From Skeletonema tropicum (taxonomy: Eukaryota > Bacillariophyta > Thalassiosirophyceae > Thalassiosirales > Thalassiosiraceae), in the NCBI GenBank assembly GCA_037178625.1, contig CM074145.1, forward strand, positions 1,302,001 to 1,366,000: DNA of 64,000 nt, written 5' to 3'. A model generated the notes under the pieces. It was not told the origin of the DNA and did not search any database. It saw only the letters and a program-made list of their open reading frames with translations. A program made the translations under genes and the position numbers. Shown in pieces: positions 31,697 to 43,534 of the stretch. The first letter of the stretch is position 1. Each line of letters opens with the position of its first letter.

Positions 31697-34639
31697 ATGA
31701 TAAAATTCACCCGCTCAACCAAGAAGAAAATCGACAAAGTCCGTTCGGGTTCCTCCGCCGCCTCTGCCCCAGGCGACAACGATAACGGCTCCTCCCCCTC
31801 ACGCTCCCGCCGCAGTTCCAAATCACGCAGCCAACAACCCAACAACAATGCCAATGCCGCCGATCAATCCGTCGCCTCCGCCTACAGCGCACGCAGCGAC
31901 TACACCTCCGAAACTGGCTATAGTTCCACCAATAATAACAACTACGCCAATCATCACAATGGCGGTAAAACAACGGCCTCGAGCACAGGAGGGGGACGAT
32001 CCATTGCTTCTTCCGCCACCAACAATTCACGCCGGTTCTCCTCTGCGGCATCTGTAGCGTCGATTTCATCCGCATCGGTATTTTCACCATCAGTTACCCC
32101 CTCGGTGAAAATGTCCCTAGTTCCCCCCAACGCTACCGGCGGCGCCTCCACCACCTCCGAACAAACCTCCACTGCAATCGGGAATCATCACGGTCTACAA
32201 CCCTCCTCGGCGCGACTGCTTCGTGATCTCAATAATTCCGCACGATCATCACTACTAAGTTCACTCGGCACGGCAGCCTCACGTACCTTTCGGAGTTACA
32301 AAATGACATTGCCACGGTGTCCTCCCCCCGTCAAGACTTGGGACGGTAGTAGCACCGGTAGTATGGGGGGGAGTGCAAATAATGCTGCGTCCAATAACAC
32401 CTCGGGGGCGTACAATGGGGCAGGATCATCCACTCCCACTACGGCAGCAGACAATGATGACGACTTAACCCTCGAAAGTGATCTCGAATTATTGGGACGA
32501 ACTGTCCATGCGGTATCGAGTGCATTAACGGAACCCCCCAAAGAAAATGATCGGTTTGCGATATATGATGTTAGTTTTAATCCCAAGGGGTGTGTTTGGG
32601 ATGCTTTGATTGTGGTGCAATTGCAAAATGACGAGGGGGAGGGTGGTGAAGGGGGTGGTGATGATGGGAGTAGAGCAAGTAGATCGAGTGCAGCAAGTAC
32701 TTCATCACAACAACAGTCATCATCGAAACGTAGAAATCGGAGTACCTCACGAAATCGAAGAGGAGGAGGAGGAGGAAAGGGTAGGAGTAGTTCAAGGAGT
32801 GTCTCACGACGTCGATTGCATCGTTCATCCTCCCGTTCCAAATACAGCAACAGCAGTGGTGGTGGTGGAGCCGATGGTAAATCTACATTCTCCTTCCCCA
32901 TCCGTGTTACCTGTGCCGAAGACGATATTGGAACCTCCTCCACCGACTCCATACAACAACAAATCAATCATCGTCGTGGCCAAGGTCCCCATCCCAAACG
33001 TGCCAAAACTTATGCGGTGGATCTGGCAGTGATTGATGATATGCCCCATCATCCGATATCGAGTTGGAGTGCGAGTGAGGCAGCGGGGTATAGGGATGAT
33101 ATGAAGAGTGCGATGGAGTGGGTTAGTTATGGGGTTAGGAGGAGTATGGCGCGGAGTATGTTTCCGCAGTTTCCGGAGGGGTGTCAGGGGCGCCCTTTTA
33201 GGGAGGTTTATCAGTTGAATAAAAAGGTGAGTTTTTGATGTTGGTTGTTATTATATGGGGGAGTGATGTTTATTTAGAAGGAGTGGGGGGAGTATTAACT
33301 TACAACATGGAATGGGGGACTTCAATATATATGTTTCATTCGTTGTTGGGGGGGATGATGTTAACTTACAACATGGAATGGGGTACTTCATAATATATTT
33401 CATTCGTCTCACAATTAATTCGATTCATTCTTTCAATCTCCCCAACCAAAACAAACACAGCTCAAAAGTGGAACATTTTCAACAGTTTGCAGAGGAGTTC
33501 ACCGTGCCACAGGCAAACAAGTAGCCGTTAAATGCATCCTTCGTAAAAAGATTGAACCATCCGTCGACGCAGCCGTATTCGAAGAAGTGCTTATCATGTC
33601 AGGCCTACACCACCGATACATCTGCCCAATGATTGATTACTTCGAAGAGGATCGATGCCACTTTGTCGTCATGGAGCTCGAAAAGGGGGGAGATTTATGC
33701 GAACGACTCAATGATAAGGTAACCTATTCGGAACCGGATGCGCGAACGGTGGTACGGAATATTTGTGAGGCGATGGAGTTTGTGCACAATAAGGGATTTG
33801 CTCATTGTGATATTAAACCGAGGAATTATTTGTTGAGGAGTAAGAGGGATGATGTGGATGTGAGATTGGCGGATTTTGGATTTGCGCAGCATGTTCATGC
33901 GCCAAATAGTTTGACGAGTCAGTGTGGTACTCCATTTTTTGTTGGTGAGTGTGTTTTGATTGTGTTGATAGTGGTTTGTTTCGTTGCACGAGAACTTGCA
34001 TGACTGATGAGTCGCTATTTTTTCTCTCCGCAAATCTTAGCACCGGAGGTTATCAACAGAAAACCCTACGATCAAAAGGTAGACATGTGGAGTATTGGTG
34101 TAACGACATATTTGCTTTTGAGTGGAGAAACGCCTTTCAATGGTAAAAACCGACAACAACTTTTCCGCAGAATATCATGTGACGAACCAACCTTCTCCGA
34201 TGATAAGTGGGGCAATGTATCAGATGTGGCAATAGATTTTGTGCTGAGACTATTGACGAAAGACCCTGCAAAGAGAATGAGTGCTAGCGAGGCACTGCGC
34301 CACGAGTGGTTTGTAGGTGTGGAAAGATCTAAGACGCCAATGAGTGCCAGCGCTAGCATGGCTAGTGAAGATTTCTCTGTTGGTACCGAACAGTCGAGAA
34401 AGAGTAAAGATCCTCCTCCGCAGTCATCACCGGGCAAGAAATCTTCTCGTTCTAACCGCCCTCCTCCACCACCTAAACCCAGCTCTCGACGAGGAGAAAG
34501 CGATCGCACCAGTAGTAACGAAACTGATGAAAATGCAAGATTGTTGGATGTAATCAAAGAGCAGGACGCCAAGATTGAGAAACTGGAAGCAATGGTAAAG
34601 AGAATGTTGGAGCCTGAGGGAGCTGTACATGAATGTTAA
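31697..34639 (+). CDS. CAMK-like protein kinase with long low-complexity N-terminus
   Basis: Three exons (31697-33226, 33461-33944, 34041-34639) are joined by GT-AG introns of 234 and 96 bases in phases 0 and 1, giving 870 residues. Residues 1-400 are Ser/Asn/Gly/Arg-rich and probably disordered, with RS-like runs near 350-390 (RRNRSTSRNRRGGGG). A conserved-looking segment lies near 260-310 (FAIYDVSFNPKGCVWDALIV). The kinase domain covers about 505-790: glycine loop SGTFSTVCRG, lysine in VAVKC, catalytic loop HCDIKPRN, DFGFA, and APEVINRKPYDQKVDMWSIG. HCD replaces the usual HRD, but the catalytic Asp, the Asn and the DFG are present, so activity is expected. The C-terminus is Pro/Ser-rich and ends in a short coiled coil (LLDVIKEQDAKIEKLEAMVK). 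The substrate is unknown. Confidence 0.9.
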
Positions 34640-34849
34640 GAGAATTAAGATGTTTAGATTTGTGCTGAATCCTAGAGCTAAGTATTGTAGTGTTAAGCTT
34701 TTTTGCATCTATTTATTCGTGCAACTTTCATCTTCACCTGGTTCGACACACGAATAGATCCAGTTCATCCCCGTTCTTGCTCAAGGTTCACCTATTGCTG
34801 GAAGTATCCATTACTCAACTCTCCATCCAAGCAAAGTGAAAAATATGAC

Positions 34850-35779
34850 TCACCATTCCTCATAGCTGATCCCTAGAGAGACTCCCACGCCACTCTCTCT
34901 CCTTCGGCTAGTCTCACAGAATTCCTTGTGTCGCCGCCAATCGGCCTTTTGGCATTCACGAGAGCAATAGTTTGCGTTTCTACATCGAGCACAGCTCACC
35001 ATTTTGCTTCGCTCCACCCTCAACCTGTCTGGTAGACTACACTGTGGATTGCAGCATGCTCCCGTCTTTGTTATGGATTTGACTTCTTCGTATTTTTCAT
35101 CCAAGCAAGAGCAAGAGATGCGCTTCCTCAAATACTTCACAAGAGTGTGCTCATCGCACACAAGTAGCTCCGAAAATTTTGCACTGTGTAGCTTGTCTTC
35201 ACCATTGCCACTATAGAATGCTGCGAATTCCTCAATGTAGAAAGCAAAGGCAGTAAGAAATCGAGCTCTGCGCAACTTCCCCTCTAGGACAGCTTGTGTT
35301 CCATTGAATAAGAAAAGTGATACAAGCTGCTTCAACTTAGAGGGATTGAACCACACGTCAGGATGTTCTTTTATGACAGCATTGGTAGCTGTGCTGATAT
35401 TCCCTCCAAAGTTTCCACGGAACACAACTCTAACAAATGCTGTAACAAATGTTTCGGCGAACGTGATAACTTCATCATCTGTTTCGACGCACCCATGATG
35501 ACATCCATTCCTATGATTTGTTATCAATGATTTCATCAGCTGATCTTTCTCTCTTTAAGCTGCCACAGCATCCAATGCCTCCTTCTCGGCCGCAGCAAGC
35601 TTGATTGCCTCCTCCAATAAAGCGTCCTCATCGGCATTCGTTTGAGAATCCTCATCGATGTTCAACCGCTCCATCTGCGCATCGAGCGTCCCCTGTTGTT
35701 GCCCCTCCTTCTTCCCATCGAACATTTTGGACGCCTTCTTGCCCTTGCCCCGACTCTTCTTCTTCTTCTTTGATGCCAT
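34850..35779 (-). pseudogene. MYND-family copy B, premature in-frame stop
   Basis: The N-terminal half (35779-35555) is nearly identical to copy A (MASKKKKKSRGKGKK and on) but ends at a TAA exactly where copy A has a GAA codon, in the same frame. Beyond the stop the frame continues without shift into the helical region (NGCHHGCVETDDEVITFAET), IPCSCLDEKYEEV and a complete MYND finger (CARCRNANYCSRECQKADWR, then RHKEFC). This is a point nonsense change and not an indel. A 228-residue protein could still start at the internal ATG at 35536, keeping the finger but losing the basic N-terminus. The 5' flank is shared with copies A and E. Confidence 0.85.
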
Positions 35780-36201
35780 GGTTTCAAAGGATATTTGCTA
35801 GCAGAGAAATATCAATATTGCACTGCGACGGCCGCTCTATCTGCGGGGAGCTCTCCGCTCTCAGCTTCGGCTTTGAGTTGGGGAGAAAGATCCGGCGACA
35901 GAAAAATACCGGCGAGGGAAGCAATTTGATGGGATTGCTGAAACAAATTACTACTGCTCAGTTCCTTCATCACCGACCGCAGCAATAATTTGCTGTGTTG
36001 AGTACTTGCCGTGAGTGAAAGTGCTAACGGCGGTGCGAGGTGAGAAGTGCAAGGTGCAAGTGCGAAGAGGGAGAATCTAATCCCGGGATTGGGAAGATTT
36101 TGATTCGTCCAAGTACAAAAGCGTGTCATCTATACTGCTATAATCTAAGAGTATGTTTGCTTCTGCGCACCTGCTTGGGCGATATCCAATCAATCCAATA
36201 C

Positions 36202-36936
36202 TTATTCCAGGGCGAAGTGATACAACTTGAGTTGCAAACATAGTATCCCCGTCTTGGTTATGGATTTGACTTCTTTGTATTTTTCGTCCAAGCAAGAGCA
36301 AAGGATGCGCTTCCTTGGTAAACACTCTTCGCGAAAACATTGCTCATACATTTGCGTCATGTCAAATGAGGCTTTTTTGTCCAACAAAACTGCTATAAAG
36401 TTCTCGAAGAAACAATCCTTTGCAGCAAGAAGCTGAGGATGAGCTCTTTCGAAATCTCCTTCTAGAATTTGTTGAGTCCCATTGAATACAATGAGTGACA
36501 TAACCTGCTTCAACTTAGAGGAATCATACCATACGTCAGGATGTTCTTTTACGACAGCATTGGTTGCTAAAGAGGTTCTTGAAGTCTCCGCGGAGCCCAT
36601 GCATGAGTAATAACGGAAGAAACATATGATTCAGTAAACATGATGACGCGATCTTCTCCTGTGACATACCCATGCCAACAACCATTGCTATGGCTCGTTA
36701 TCAATGATTTCACTATCTGGTCCTCCTAAGTCCCAGCGTCTAGCGCCTTCTTCTAGGTTGCAGCAAGCTTGATTGCATGCTTCCTCCAATAAAGCTTCCT
36801 CATAAACAATCGATCTCAAGTGAGATTCTTCATCGATCTTCAATCGCTCTATGTGTCTCGAGCGTCCCCTGCTGCTGCCCCTCCCTCCTTCCGTCCCACC
36901 AGACCTCTTTCTCTCTCTCTTGTGCCATGCCTCCAT
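36202..36936 (-). pseudogene. MYND-family copy C, decayed and lacking the finger
   Basis: Two fragments remain: a degraded N-terminal part (36936-36688; RLKIDEESHL, EEALLEEA) and part of the helical region (36600-36202; AVVKEHPDVWYDSSKLKQVM, SLIVFNGTQQILEG, then ILCSCLDEKYKEVKSITKTG). The segment between them (36601-36687) still encodes the NGCWHGY-like region with breaks. The MYND cysteines are gone. Several stops and shifts make this a dead copy. Confidence 0.8.
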
Positions 36937-37105
36937 ATTTTCTCTCTCTCAGTGAGATGAGAGTCTGTAAATGTCATAACAAAGATTTGCATTTCACGCA
37001 CTCATCACTCATTTCATTTCGCGACCATGACGCAGTTTTGATGGCATCTAATAAGCGGCGCCATAACATCGTCATACCTCTCTCTAGGCAAGCACTAGCT
37101 TCACG

Positions 37106-38542
37106 ATGTCCAACAGTAAAACGAGCCCACCACGAGTTCTCTCTCTTCTATCAGCTGCAACTGAAATCGTCTGTCGACTCGGATGCGCCCATCTCCTAGT
37201 CGGTCGATCACACGGCTGTGACGATCCACCACTAATCACCTCCCTTCCCGTCGCCACAGCCCCTCGAGTCGATCCAAATGCCCCCTCTGCCAAATTGGAT
37301 GCTCAGGTACGCATCCAAAGTGCTAGCGGCGGGCCAATTTATCAGATTAATAATCAGTTGGTAACGTCAACCAACCCTACGGTGATTATTACACAGGAGC
37401 AATGTCGGATTTGTGCAGTTACGCCTGATGATCTTAATCAGGCATGTCAAAACCTACCGCCTATGGCTAAGCTGATTACAATCATGCCGGTATCACTGGA
37501 TGATGTTCTTGGTGATGTAATGACTATTGCTAGTGCTCTTGATGTAGAAGAACGGGGCGTCCGTCTTGTGTCACATATCAAGAAACAACTGGCCGATCTC
37601 AATACATCAACTTTGAGTATAGTGGGTACCAACAATCCAAAACCTAAGGTGGCACATGTGGAATGGTTAGCTCCATTGATGGGCAGTGGATATTGGATTG
37701 CTGAGTGTGTTAAATTTGCTGGAGGTGAAATGGTGCATGGATTCGCCGGTGGTCATTCTCAGACACTAGAAAAGATTGAGTTACTGTCGAATGCAGATTA
37801 TATCATTCTAGGCCCATGTGGATTCAGTATTGAAAGAACGAATAAGGAGTTAAATACAATAAAATTGTTGGAAACGCAGCAATGGCAGAGTTTGCCAGCA
37901 GTTAGAAACGGTAGAGTGGCAATCGCTGACGGGAACAAGTATTTCAATCGTTCCAGTGTTGCGAGTATTTTGGGATCTGCTGAAATTGTCGCAGAGGTTA
38001 TACATCCAGAGTTACGTGGTATGTATGGGCATCATGGTACACGGTGGGTATGTCTAGAGGAGCTACGTGCTTTTTGCAGCCGCAATGGAGCAGAATCAGC
38101 CAGGAAAGAGGTTGTATTGGCAGATTGCGTCGCAGAGTCCCCGAAGCATGTCGTGGAGCAGAATGAATTCAACGAGGAGTCATCACCGTCACCGGAGCAA
38201 TCAGAGACAGTGAAGCATGTATCGAACCAGATTGCAGCACTGACCCGGCGTGACTTTGATGCAGCTTTTGCCATGAACTCGGCAGCGAATCAAAAGCGTC
38301 TCGTCTCGTCAGATAAATTTGAGGCAATAGTTTCTGGATGGCCAAGTTTCAAAGTGCTCACTCTCTCGAGTACATCTTGTCATTACTTTAAGGGTGGTGA
38401 ATCTGATGGTAGTTCAACATCAAGTGTGAAAGTTGATGCAACACCGGAAGATAGTGATGAGGTGATGCACTTTGTATTCGACATCCGTAAAAGCGAGGAT
38501 GGAAAAAGGTGGGAAACTGATGGAGTAAGAATCGAGTGCTGA
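37106..38542 (+). CDS. BtuF-like substrate-binding fold protein with extra C-terminal domain
   Basis: A single exon of 478 codons starts at the ATG at 37106. Residues 10-310 match the helical-backbone periplasmic binding protein fold of BtuF/TroA-type receptors: RVLSLLSAATEIVCRLGCAH, LLVGRSHGCDDPP, a predicted long backbone helix, VAHVEWLAPLMGSGYWIAE, and ADYIILGPCGFSIERT. In bacteria such proteins capture cobalamin or metal chelates for ABC importers. Here there is no signal peptide, so it would be cytosolic or act in another role. Residues about 375-478 (VSNQIAALTRRDFDAAFAMN, then KFEAIVSGWPSF) resemble a small NTF2-like/DUF4864-type domain. It lies between decayed MYND copies C and D with no operon-like partner. 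Ligand identity is unknown. Bacterial ancestry is likely for the fold, but whether it was transferred recently cannot be judged here. Confidence 0.82.
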   Translation: MSNSKTSPPRVLSLLSAATEIVCRLGCAHLLVGRSHGCDDPPLITSLPVATAPRVDPNAPSAKLDAQVRIQSASGGPIYQINNQLVTSTNPTVIITQEQCRICAVTPDDLNQACQNLPPMAKLITIMPVSLDDVLGDVMTIASALDVEERGVRLVSHIKKQLADLNTSTLSIVGTNNPKPKVAHVEWLAPLMGSGYWIAECVKFAGGEMVHGFAGGHSQTLEKIELLSNADYIILGPCGFSIERTNKELNTIKLLETQQWQSLPAVRNGRVAIADGNKYFNRSSVASILGSAEIVAEVIHPELRGMYGHHGTRWVCLEELRAFCSRNGAESARKEVVLADCVAESPKHVVEQNEFNEESSPSPEQSETVKHVSNQIAALTRRDFDAAFAMNSAANQKRLVSSDKFEAIVSGWPSFKVLTLSSTSCHYFKGGESDGSSTSSVKVDATPEDSDEVMHFVFDIRKSEDGKRWETDGVRIEC

Positions 38543-38898
38543 GGCAAAAGTCTTTTAGTCACGAGCAGCTAAGATTCAAATCTTTCTCTAGAAGTGATTC
38601 TAATCAAGTCTTAACACATCAAGGGTTAGTGAGACGGCTTCACCTTCAAAGACTTGCCCAAATAGTAACGAAGATTATTGTAACGGCGAGGTTTACCTAG
38701 TTGGACTACGACAAAAAAGGATTCACATTTCAAGGATGAAAGGGTAAGTGTCTTAGATGGGGAGAGATCTGACTCGAAGAGAGAAAGCGGGCAATAGTAT
38801 GAATTCCATTTTGTAAAGGCTGACTTGGATCAAGATTACAAGAATCAAGTACGGATGACCTTTCGCACTTAATATTACGTTTGAGTGGCAGCGATGGA

Positions 38899-39560
38899 TT
38901 AGAGTTCTCCTTCTCCACATTCAAGTATGTTTGTTAGGAAATAGTAACGACAGACGATGACTGCTGCTGCTTGTAGTGCTCTTGACTGCTTCCTAGACTT
39001 CCACTTCGCATTCAAATCTACGTTTAAATCACAGAGCTTCTTGTGTTGCCGCCAAGACGCCTTCTGGCATTCACTAGAGCAATAGCTTACGTCTCCGCAT
39101 CGAGCACAACACAACATTCTGCTTCGCTCTACTTCCCTATTTGGTAAGTCACACTGCGAGTTGAAGCATACCCCCATCTTTGTTATGGATTTGACTTCTT
39201 CATATTTTTCATTCAAGCAAGAGCAAGGAATTTTCTGACTCAAATACTTCGCACAAGATTGTGCTCATCGCATTGGAATAGCTCGAGCATTTTCGTCTTA
39301 GTCGTAGCTTGATCGCCAGACAAGAATGATGAGATATTACAAAGAAGTGTCAAAATCTCCCATTAGGATACATCGCGTCCCCGCAGATGCAAAGAATGAT
39401 ACAGCCAGCTTCAATTTGGAAACATTATGCCACATGTCGGGATATTTTAACTTGATTGCTGCGGTAGCTGCGGTGAGGCCTTCGTACAAACTTCGGCTCA
39501 ATTGCACTACTTATGCTTGTCGAATACGAAGGTTGGAGGAACGTACATCGAGACAATCAT
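38899..39560 (-). pseudogene. MYND-family copy D, C-terminal part only
   Basis: The frame 39243-38899 encodes IPCSCLNEKYEEVKSITKMG and a complete MYND finger (CARCGDVSYCSSECQKASWR, then QHKKLC). Upstream, to about 39560, broken minus-strand frames still read KYPDMWHNVSKLKLAVSFFA-like sequence of the helical region. The N-terminal half is missing. The 3' flank (38720-38900) is weakly similar to the flank of copy A. Confidence 0.75.
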
Positions 39561-41176
39561 GCAAAACTCACACTAGATAATGGTACTCTTCATATTGGAA
39601 CGATGCAACGCCCGCTGCTACGTCACGGAAATTTATCGTCTTCTCTTGACCTTGACTATCCTTATGATGAAGAGCACCATTCACAACGATAACAACAGCA
39701 ACATATAACTCCTATGTACCAGCATCTGCCTCTCATCCACGTCAACCCAGCCCCTTCGAATGCAAAGTCGTATTCTTCTACGACATTCCTACTACAGGTG
39801 CTTCATTAATAAGTATGCATAGTATTTTGCGTCCAAGAAGGAGCTAAGACTATACAGGTTGCTGTTGGACAATTTGCTTCCATCTTCCACAAAAGCAGAG
39901 GGAATGATGAATGAACTTCGAGCATTGGAGGCCTTGCACTTGTCCCTCGGGCAAGCCATGGAACGATGAGAAAAAAACTCTCTCATACGCAGTTGTGGTG
40001 ACGAAGAACAATTCTACACAACTGCAGAGGATAATTATTTGTGCCATTTTGATCAAGTCCGAGATACAAACTATCTCCTTCTACAAGAAAGCTGCAAAAA
40101 TGATACATTTAAAGCTGTCGAAATCTTCTCCGCAGGTCACTTCACTGATGGATAGAAGTAGCAAGTTTGAGATGATTGCTATGGATCGAGAACACATGAA
40201 TGACCGTGTTAAAGCTTTTATGACCATTCGATATCTTTTTATTTGATGAAATAGCTGTGTGCTTCTGGCTTTGATTGCTTGCCGTGTACAATAAGTGTCA
40301 TGATGATTGGTATCATTGACAGAGTTGTGGATGGGAAGTGAAGGAGCTCTTGTGTTGACAAGTATAGACGGCAGTAGCATTGTATTGTTTCGGCCAAAAA
40401 ACTGTGATTGTCAAGCTTGTCAAACTCGTGTTTCATCTGAGCAATAAAGAGGAAAATCAAGATAGGGAAGGAACGGCATAACACATCAATGGCTTATGTG
40501 CCAATCCCTTGTTGCGTGAGTCATTGATGGCCGTCACGGAAATCTTGTAACACCGCTGATTGCAGAATTTGTGGCAGACACAGCGGCCTCATATGTATCA
40601 ACCAACGGGCTGCAGCGTTATGGTTGTCTGTCAAAAGCTGTCAAACTTCTTGATGTACTAATGTACTTTAATCTGTCAGAAGGAACGACGAAAATGTGTG
40701 TGTTTCAACTTCAACTTCACTCGGTACTCGCAAAATCGCTCACAAAAAATCAATCATGCCGGCGACCATCGCAACGTTAATTCAATCATGCCGACCAAAA
40801 GCCGGAGAGCCATTCACTCAATCATGCCAACAGACATCATCGTGAGGATCTCTCACAGCCATTCATTCAATCATGGATGGCAAATTGCTGTTGCAAGCCT
40901 CATGCCGCTGCTTGCTGTGCTCATAATTTTTCATCGAGCAAACTGTCAACATCATTCGCTACCAAACCACCATGTCGGCCAATTCTCCGCCCCCCGCTGG
41001 CCGGCCGCTTGCTATACTACCGCTGCCTCCCAACAGCGTTCACCCGCAAGCATCGCCGCCGCCTTGAAGCAGGCTCCGCCGCTAACGACTGCAGCCGACG
41101 ATCGATGATTACAGGTGAGTTACAACCGATACATGATCCCCTGTCCGGTGTCAATGGCTGATCGAGCAACAACTTC
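39561..41176. other. Intergenic stretch
   Basis: Only short ORFs without recognisable motifs are seen. Near 40740-40870 the strings tcaatcatgccg, tcaatcatgccaa and tcaatcatgg recur, a loose local repeat. No gene is supported. Confidence 0.35.
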
Positions 41177-41369
41177 AGCGCCGAGGAAAGCCGGCGCTAT
41201 ACAAATTGGCCCAGCACCGTGGAAGCCGGTGCTATACAAATTGGCCCAGCACCGTGGAAGCCGGTGCTATACAAATTGGCCCAGGGCTCAGTCCCAGCAC
41301 CGAGGCAAGGCCGGTGCTATACAAATAAGGCCCATCGCCGAGGTTAGCCGGCGATTAATAAATTGGCCC
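41177..41369. repeat. Array of five hairpin-forming tandem units
   Basis: Units at 41177-41212, 41213-41247, 41248-41282, 41296-41333 and 41334-41369 (35-38 bases each) follow the pattern stem, 7-9-base loop, stem, atacaaattggccc. The stems are AGCGCCG/CGGCGCT in unit 1, AGCACCG/CGGTGCT in units 2-4 and ATCGCCG/CGGCGAT in unit 5. Two stem positions change on both sides together. A 13-base insert (agggctcagtccc) separates units 3 and 4. Confidence 0.9.
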
Positions 41370-43081
41370 AGCTTTTCTTTGCGCCTTCGGGTGCACTCGG
41401 TTTGGGGTTCCGAGAGAGATAGTAACGGTCGGTTTCCAAGGTTGGTCACGGCGGCCTTCGGAGGTGCTGAGAGGCTTAAACAGAGTGTCCGTCCTCCTCA
41501 GGGAAAGATTGGCACAGTTCCTTTAGGGTTTGCTAGACCATAAATCCGTCGCTAAACTACCGTTCGATCTCGTTGAAAAGCAGCTCCACCAACATTTTTA
41601 AATCTTTGTTGTGTTTGTTTGCTGTCTCTTTGTATTTTGTATCTCTAATGAATCTTTGTTTTGTTTCCTATCTCTAAAAACAGTGCTTGGCAATTCATAT
41701 AGAGGCACTCTCTTCGCATGGCGTATCGCAAGCTACACAGCTACCGTCCATACATCCACCGCAACTCGGACCAAGCAGAGACTCTTGACGGAAGGCCTTC
41801 ACTAGCAGGGCAGGAGGCAAGTTGAGTTTGAGCAGTCGAGCAGGGCCTTCTCTCAAGTTGCGACCATCGCCGTCGCATGTCTCATGGCACATTATTTGCT
41901 GCCTCTCTCTAGAGATAGAGTGACGGGATGATTGGGAATTGGCATTTTCGTCTCCGTCTCCGTAGGTCGTAGGAATGAGTCTTTAGATAATGTGTCTCAT
42001 GTTTGTCGGATGTAAATATATAAGTCCAATTCCACTGCTAGCTTGATCTTATGCTCGACCCTCTTGAGATCCACCCAACAAGTGAGTACGTCACGCTCAG
42101 TTCCAATACACATCACTCGGTCGATCATCCGTCCTCGTCTCTACTTGCTGCTTTATTGTCCTTCCGCATGCATAAGTAAGAAGTAGCAAAGAGTATCGAG
42201 TGCAGAGTGCAGGAGTGCGAAGTTAATTTTGAAACTTCCCTCCGCCCGACAAAAATGACATACATGACCTCGCTTAAAAATATGCCTCTCTGACATCGAC
42301 TCTGTATCGTACCACCGAACACATCATGTTGCTGTAATGGCATTCAACCTAACATAGAGTACAATAATGATGTCATCAATGATGATGGCAGCCAAGCCGC
42401 CTACTCGTCATCTCACTGCCCCTCGCACCACACAACAACAACAGTATCACGATGAAAAGTAGACGAAGATGAAATCATCCCCAACCAAATGCTCCTCTAT
42501 CACAACCTAGCGCCTCCAATTGGTCCACCGCCCTCAAATCCCTCCGCGACCATCCCCTCTCAGCATCGATATGGATCATCAATCGACATGGCAGATATTC
42601 GGCTTATCTCTGCGCTAGACAGAGAGACTGGTCGGCTTTTATGAGCATAACTCACAAGCGAGTATTGTGTTACACATCGCTACACACAGTCGCCACTGCT
42701 ACATCATTACTTGGGCTCGCAACTGGGAAGCACAAGCCCGATGTCGACAGAATTAACCTTGAGATAAATGAAACTATATCGCAGTTCCTCGCTGTATTCG
42801 TGGCTGTAGGGATGCTACTCAGAGCACCTCAAGATATCCTGGTGTGTCCAGTAAATGCTACATGAGCAGCTCTCAATGGAACACATCATCCAGTCTTACC
42901 TCAACAGGAAAATTACCCCTTGGTTGAGAATGCTACCAAGCCGAAACACCTTCAATCTATAAACGTCGAGAGCCATGCTGGCCTGACCGCTCAGAATCAT
43001 CGAACGCGTGGAAAGATAGACTATCTAGAGAGGTAGACAACGAAAGATGCCATTAGTAAGATGGCCTAATCATCGTGACCT
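41370..43081. other. Gene-poor stretch
   Basis: Short ORFs only. No protein family is recognisable on either strand. Confidence 0.35.
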
Positions 43082-43534
43082 GGCCAAATTGCAAGGAAGA
43101 TTTCAACAGCGTGCGTGATGTATCTATCGTGCAAGCCCTCGAGGAATTTCTGTAGACTGTCGACAATTGGGATAAAGAGTTCATAATATTGAGGATGAGG
43201 GGTGAAGAGTCTCATCTCAATGGAAAGATTGGAGATAAGCGAGTATCGTAATCGATGAGGAAGTAGGCATTCATTTCTCGGATCTCGATAACATGAATGA
43301 AGCATGTATATGAGAATTTGCGCAAGAAATTAATTGACCTGATATTGCCAGCGAAGAATGTTCCCTATGGATATTCAATTACGGCTGACATTGCTTACGG
43401 AACTAGATAATACGTTCTGTTATTTCTTTCTTTACAACAAAGACAGCAGATGACTTCCGTACTACTTGCCATGCTTGTTCTCAATGACATGATAGATTCT
43501 ATAGTAATGCTCATGCTCATGCTCATGCTATTTC
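43082..43534. repeat. Second arm of the segmental duplication flanking MYND copy E
   Basis: This stretch matches about 25340-25826, the 3' flank of copy A, with scattered substitutions and small indels (for example gtagactgtcgacaattggg in both). The duplicated block therefore extends at least 450 bases beyond the coding region. Confidence 0.8.

Noticed and set aside
31707..33052. Antisense and shifted ORFs across the first exon of the kinase
   Set aside because: Low-complexity Ser/Asn/Arg coding sequence keeps other frames open; splice-consistent kinase exons explain the region.
41695..41892. A Cys-rich 65-codon minus-strand ORF
   Set aside because: Cysteine spacing fits no known finger, there is no conservation evidence, and it is short in a gene-poor region.
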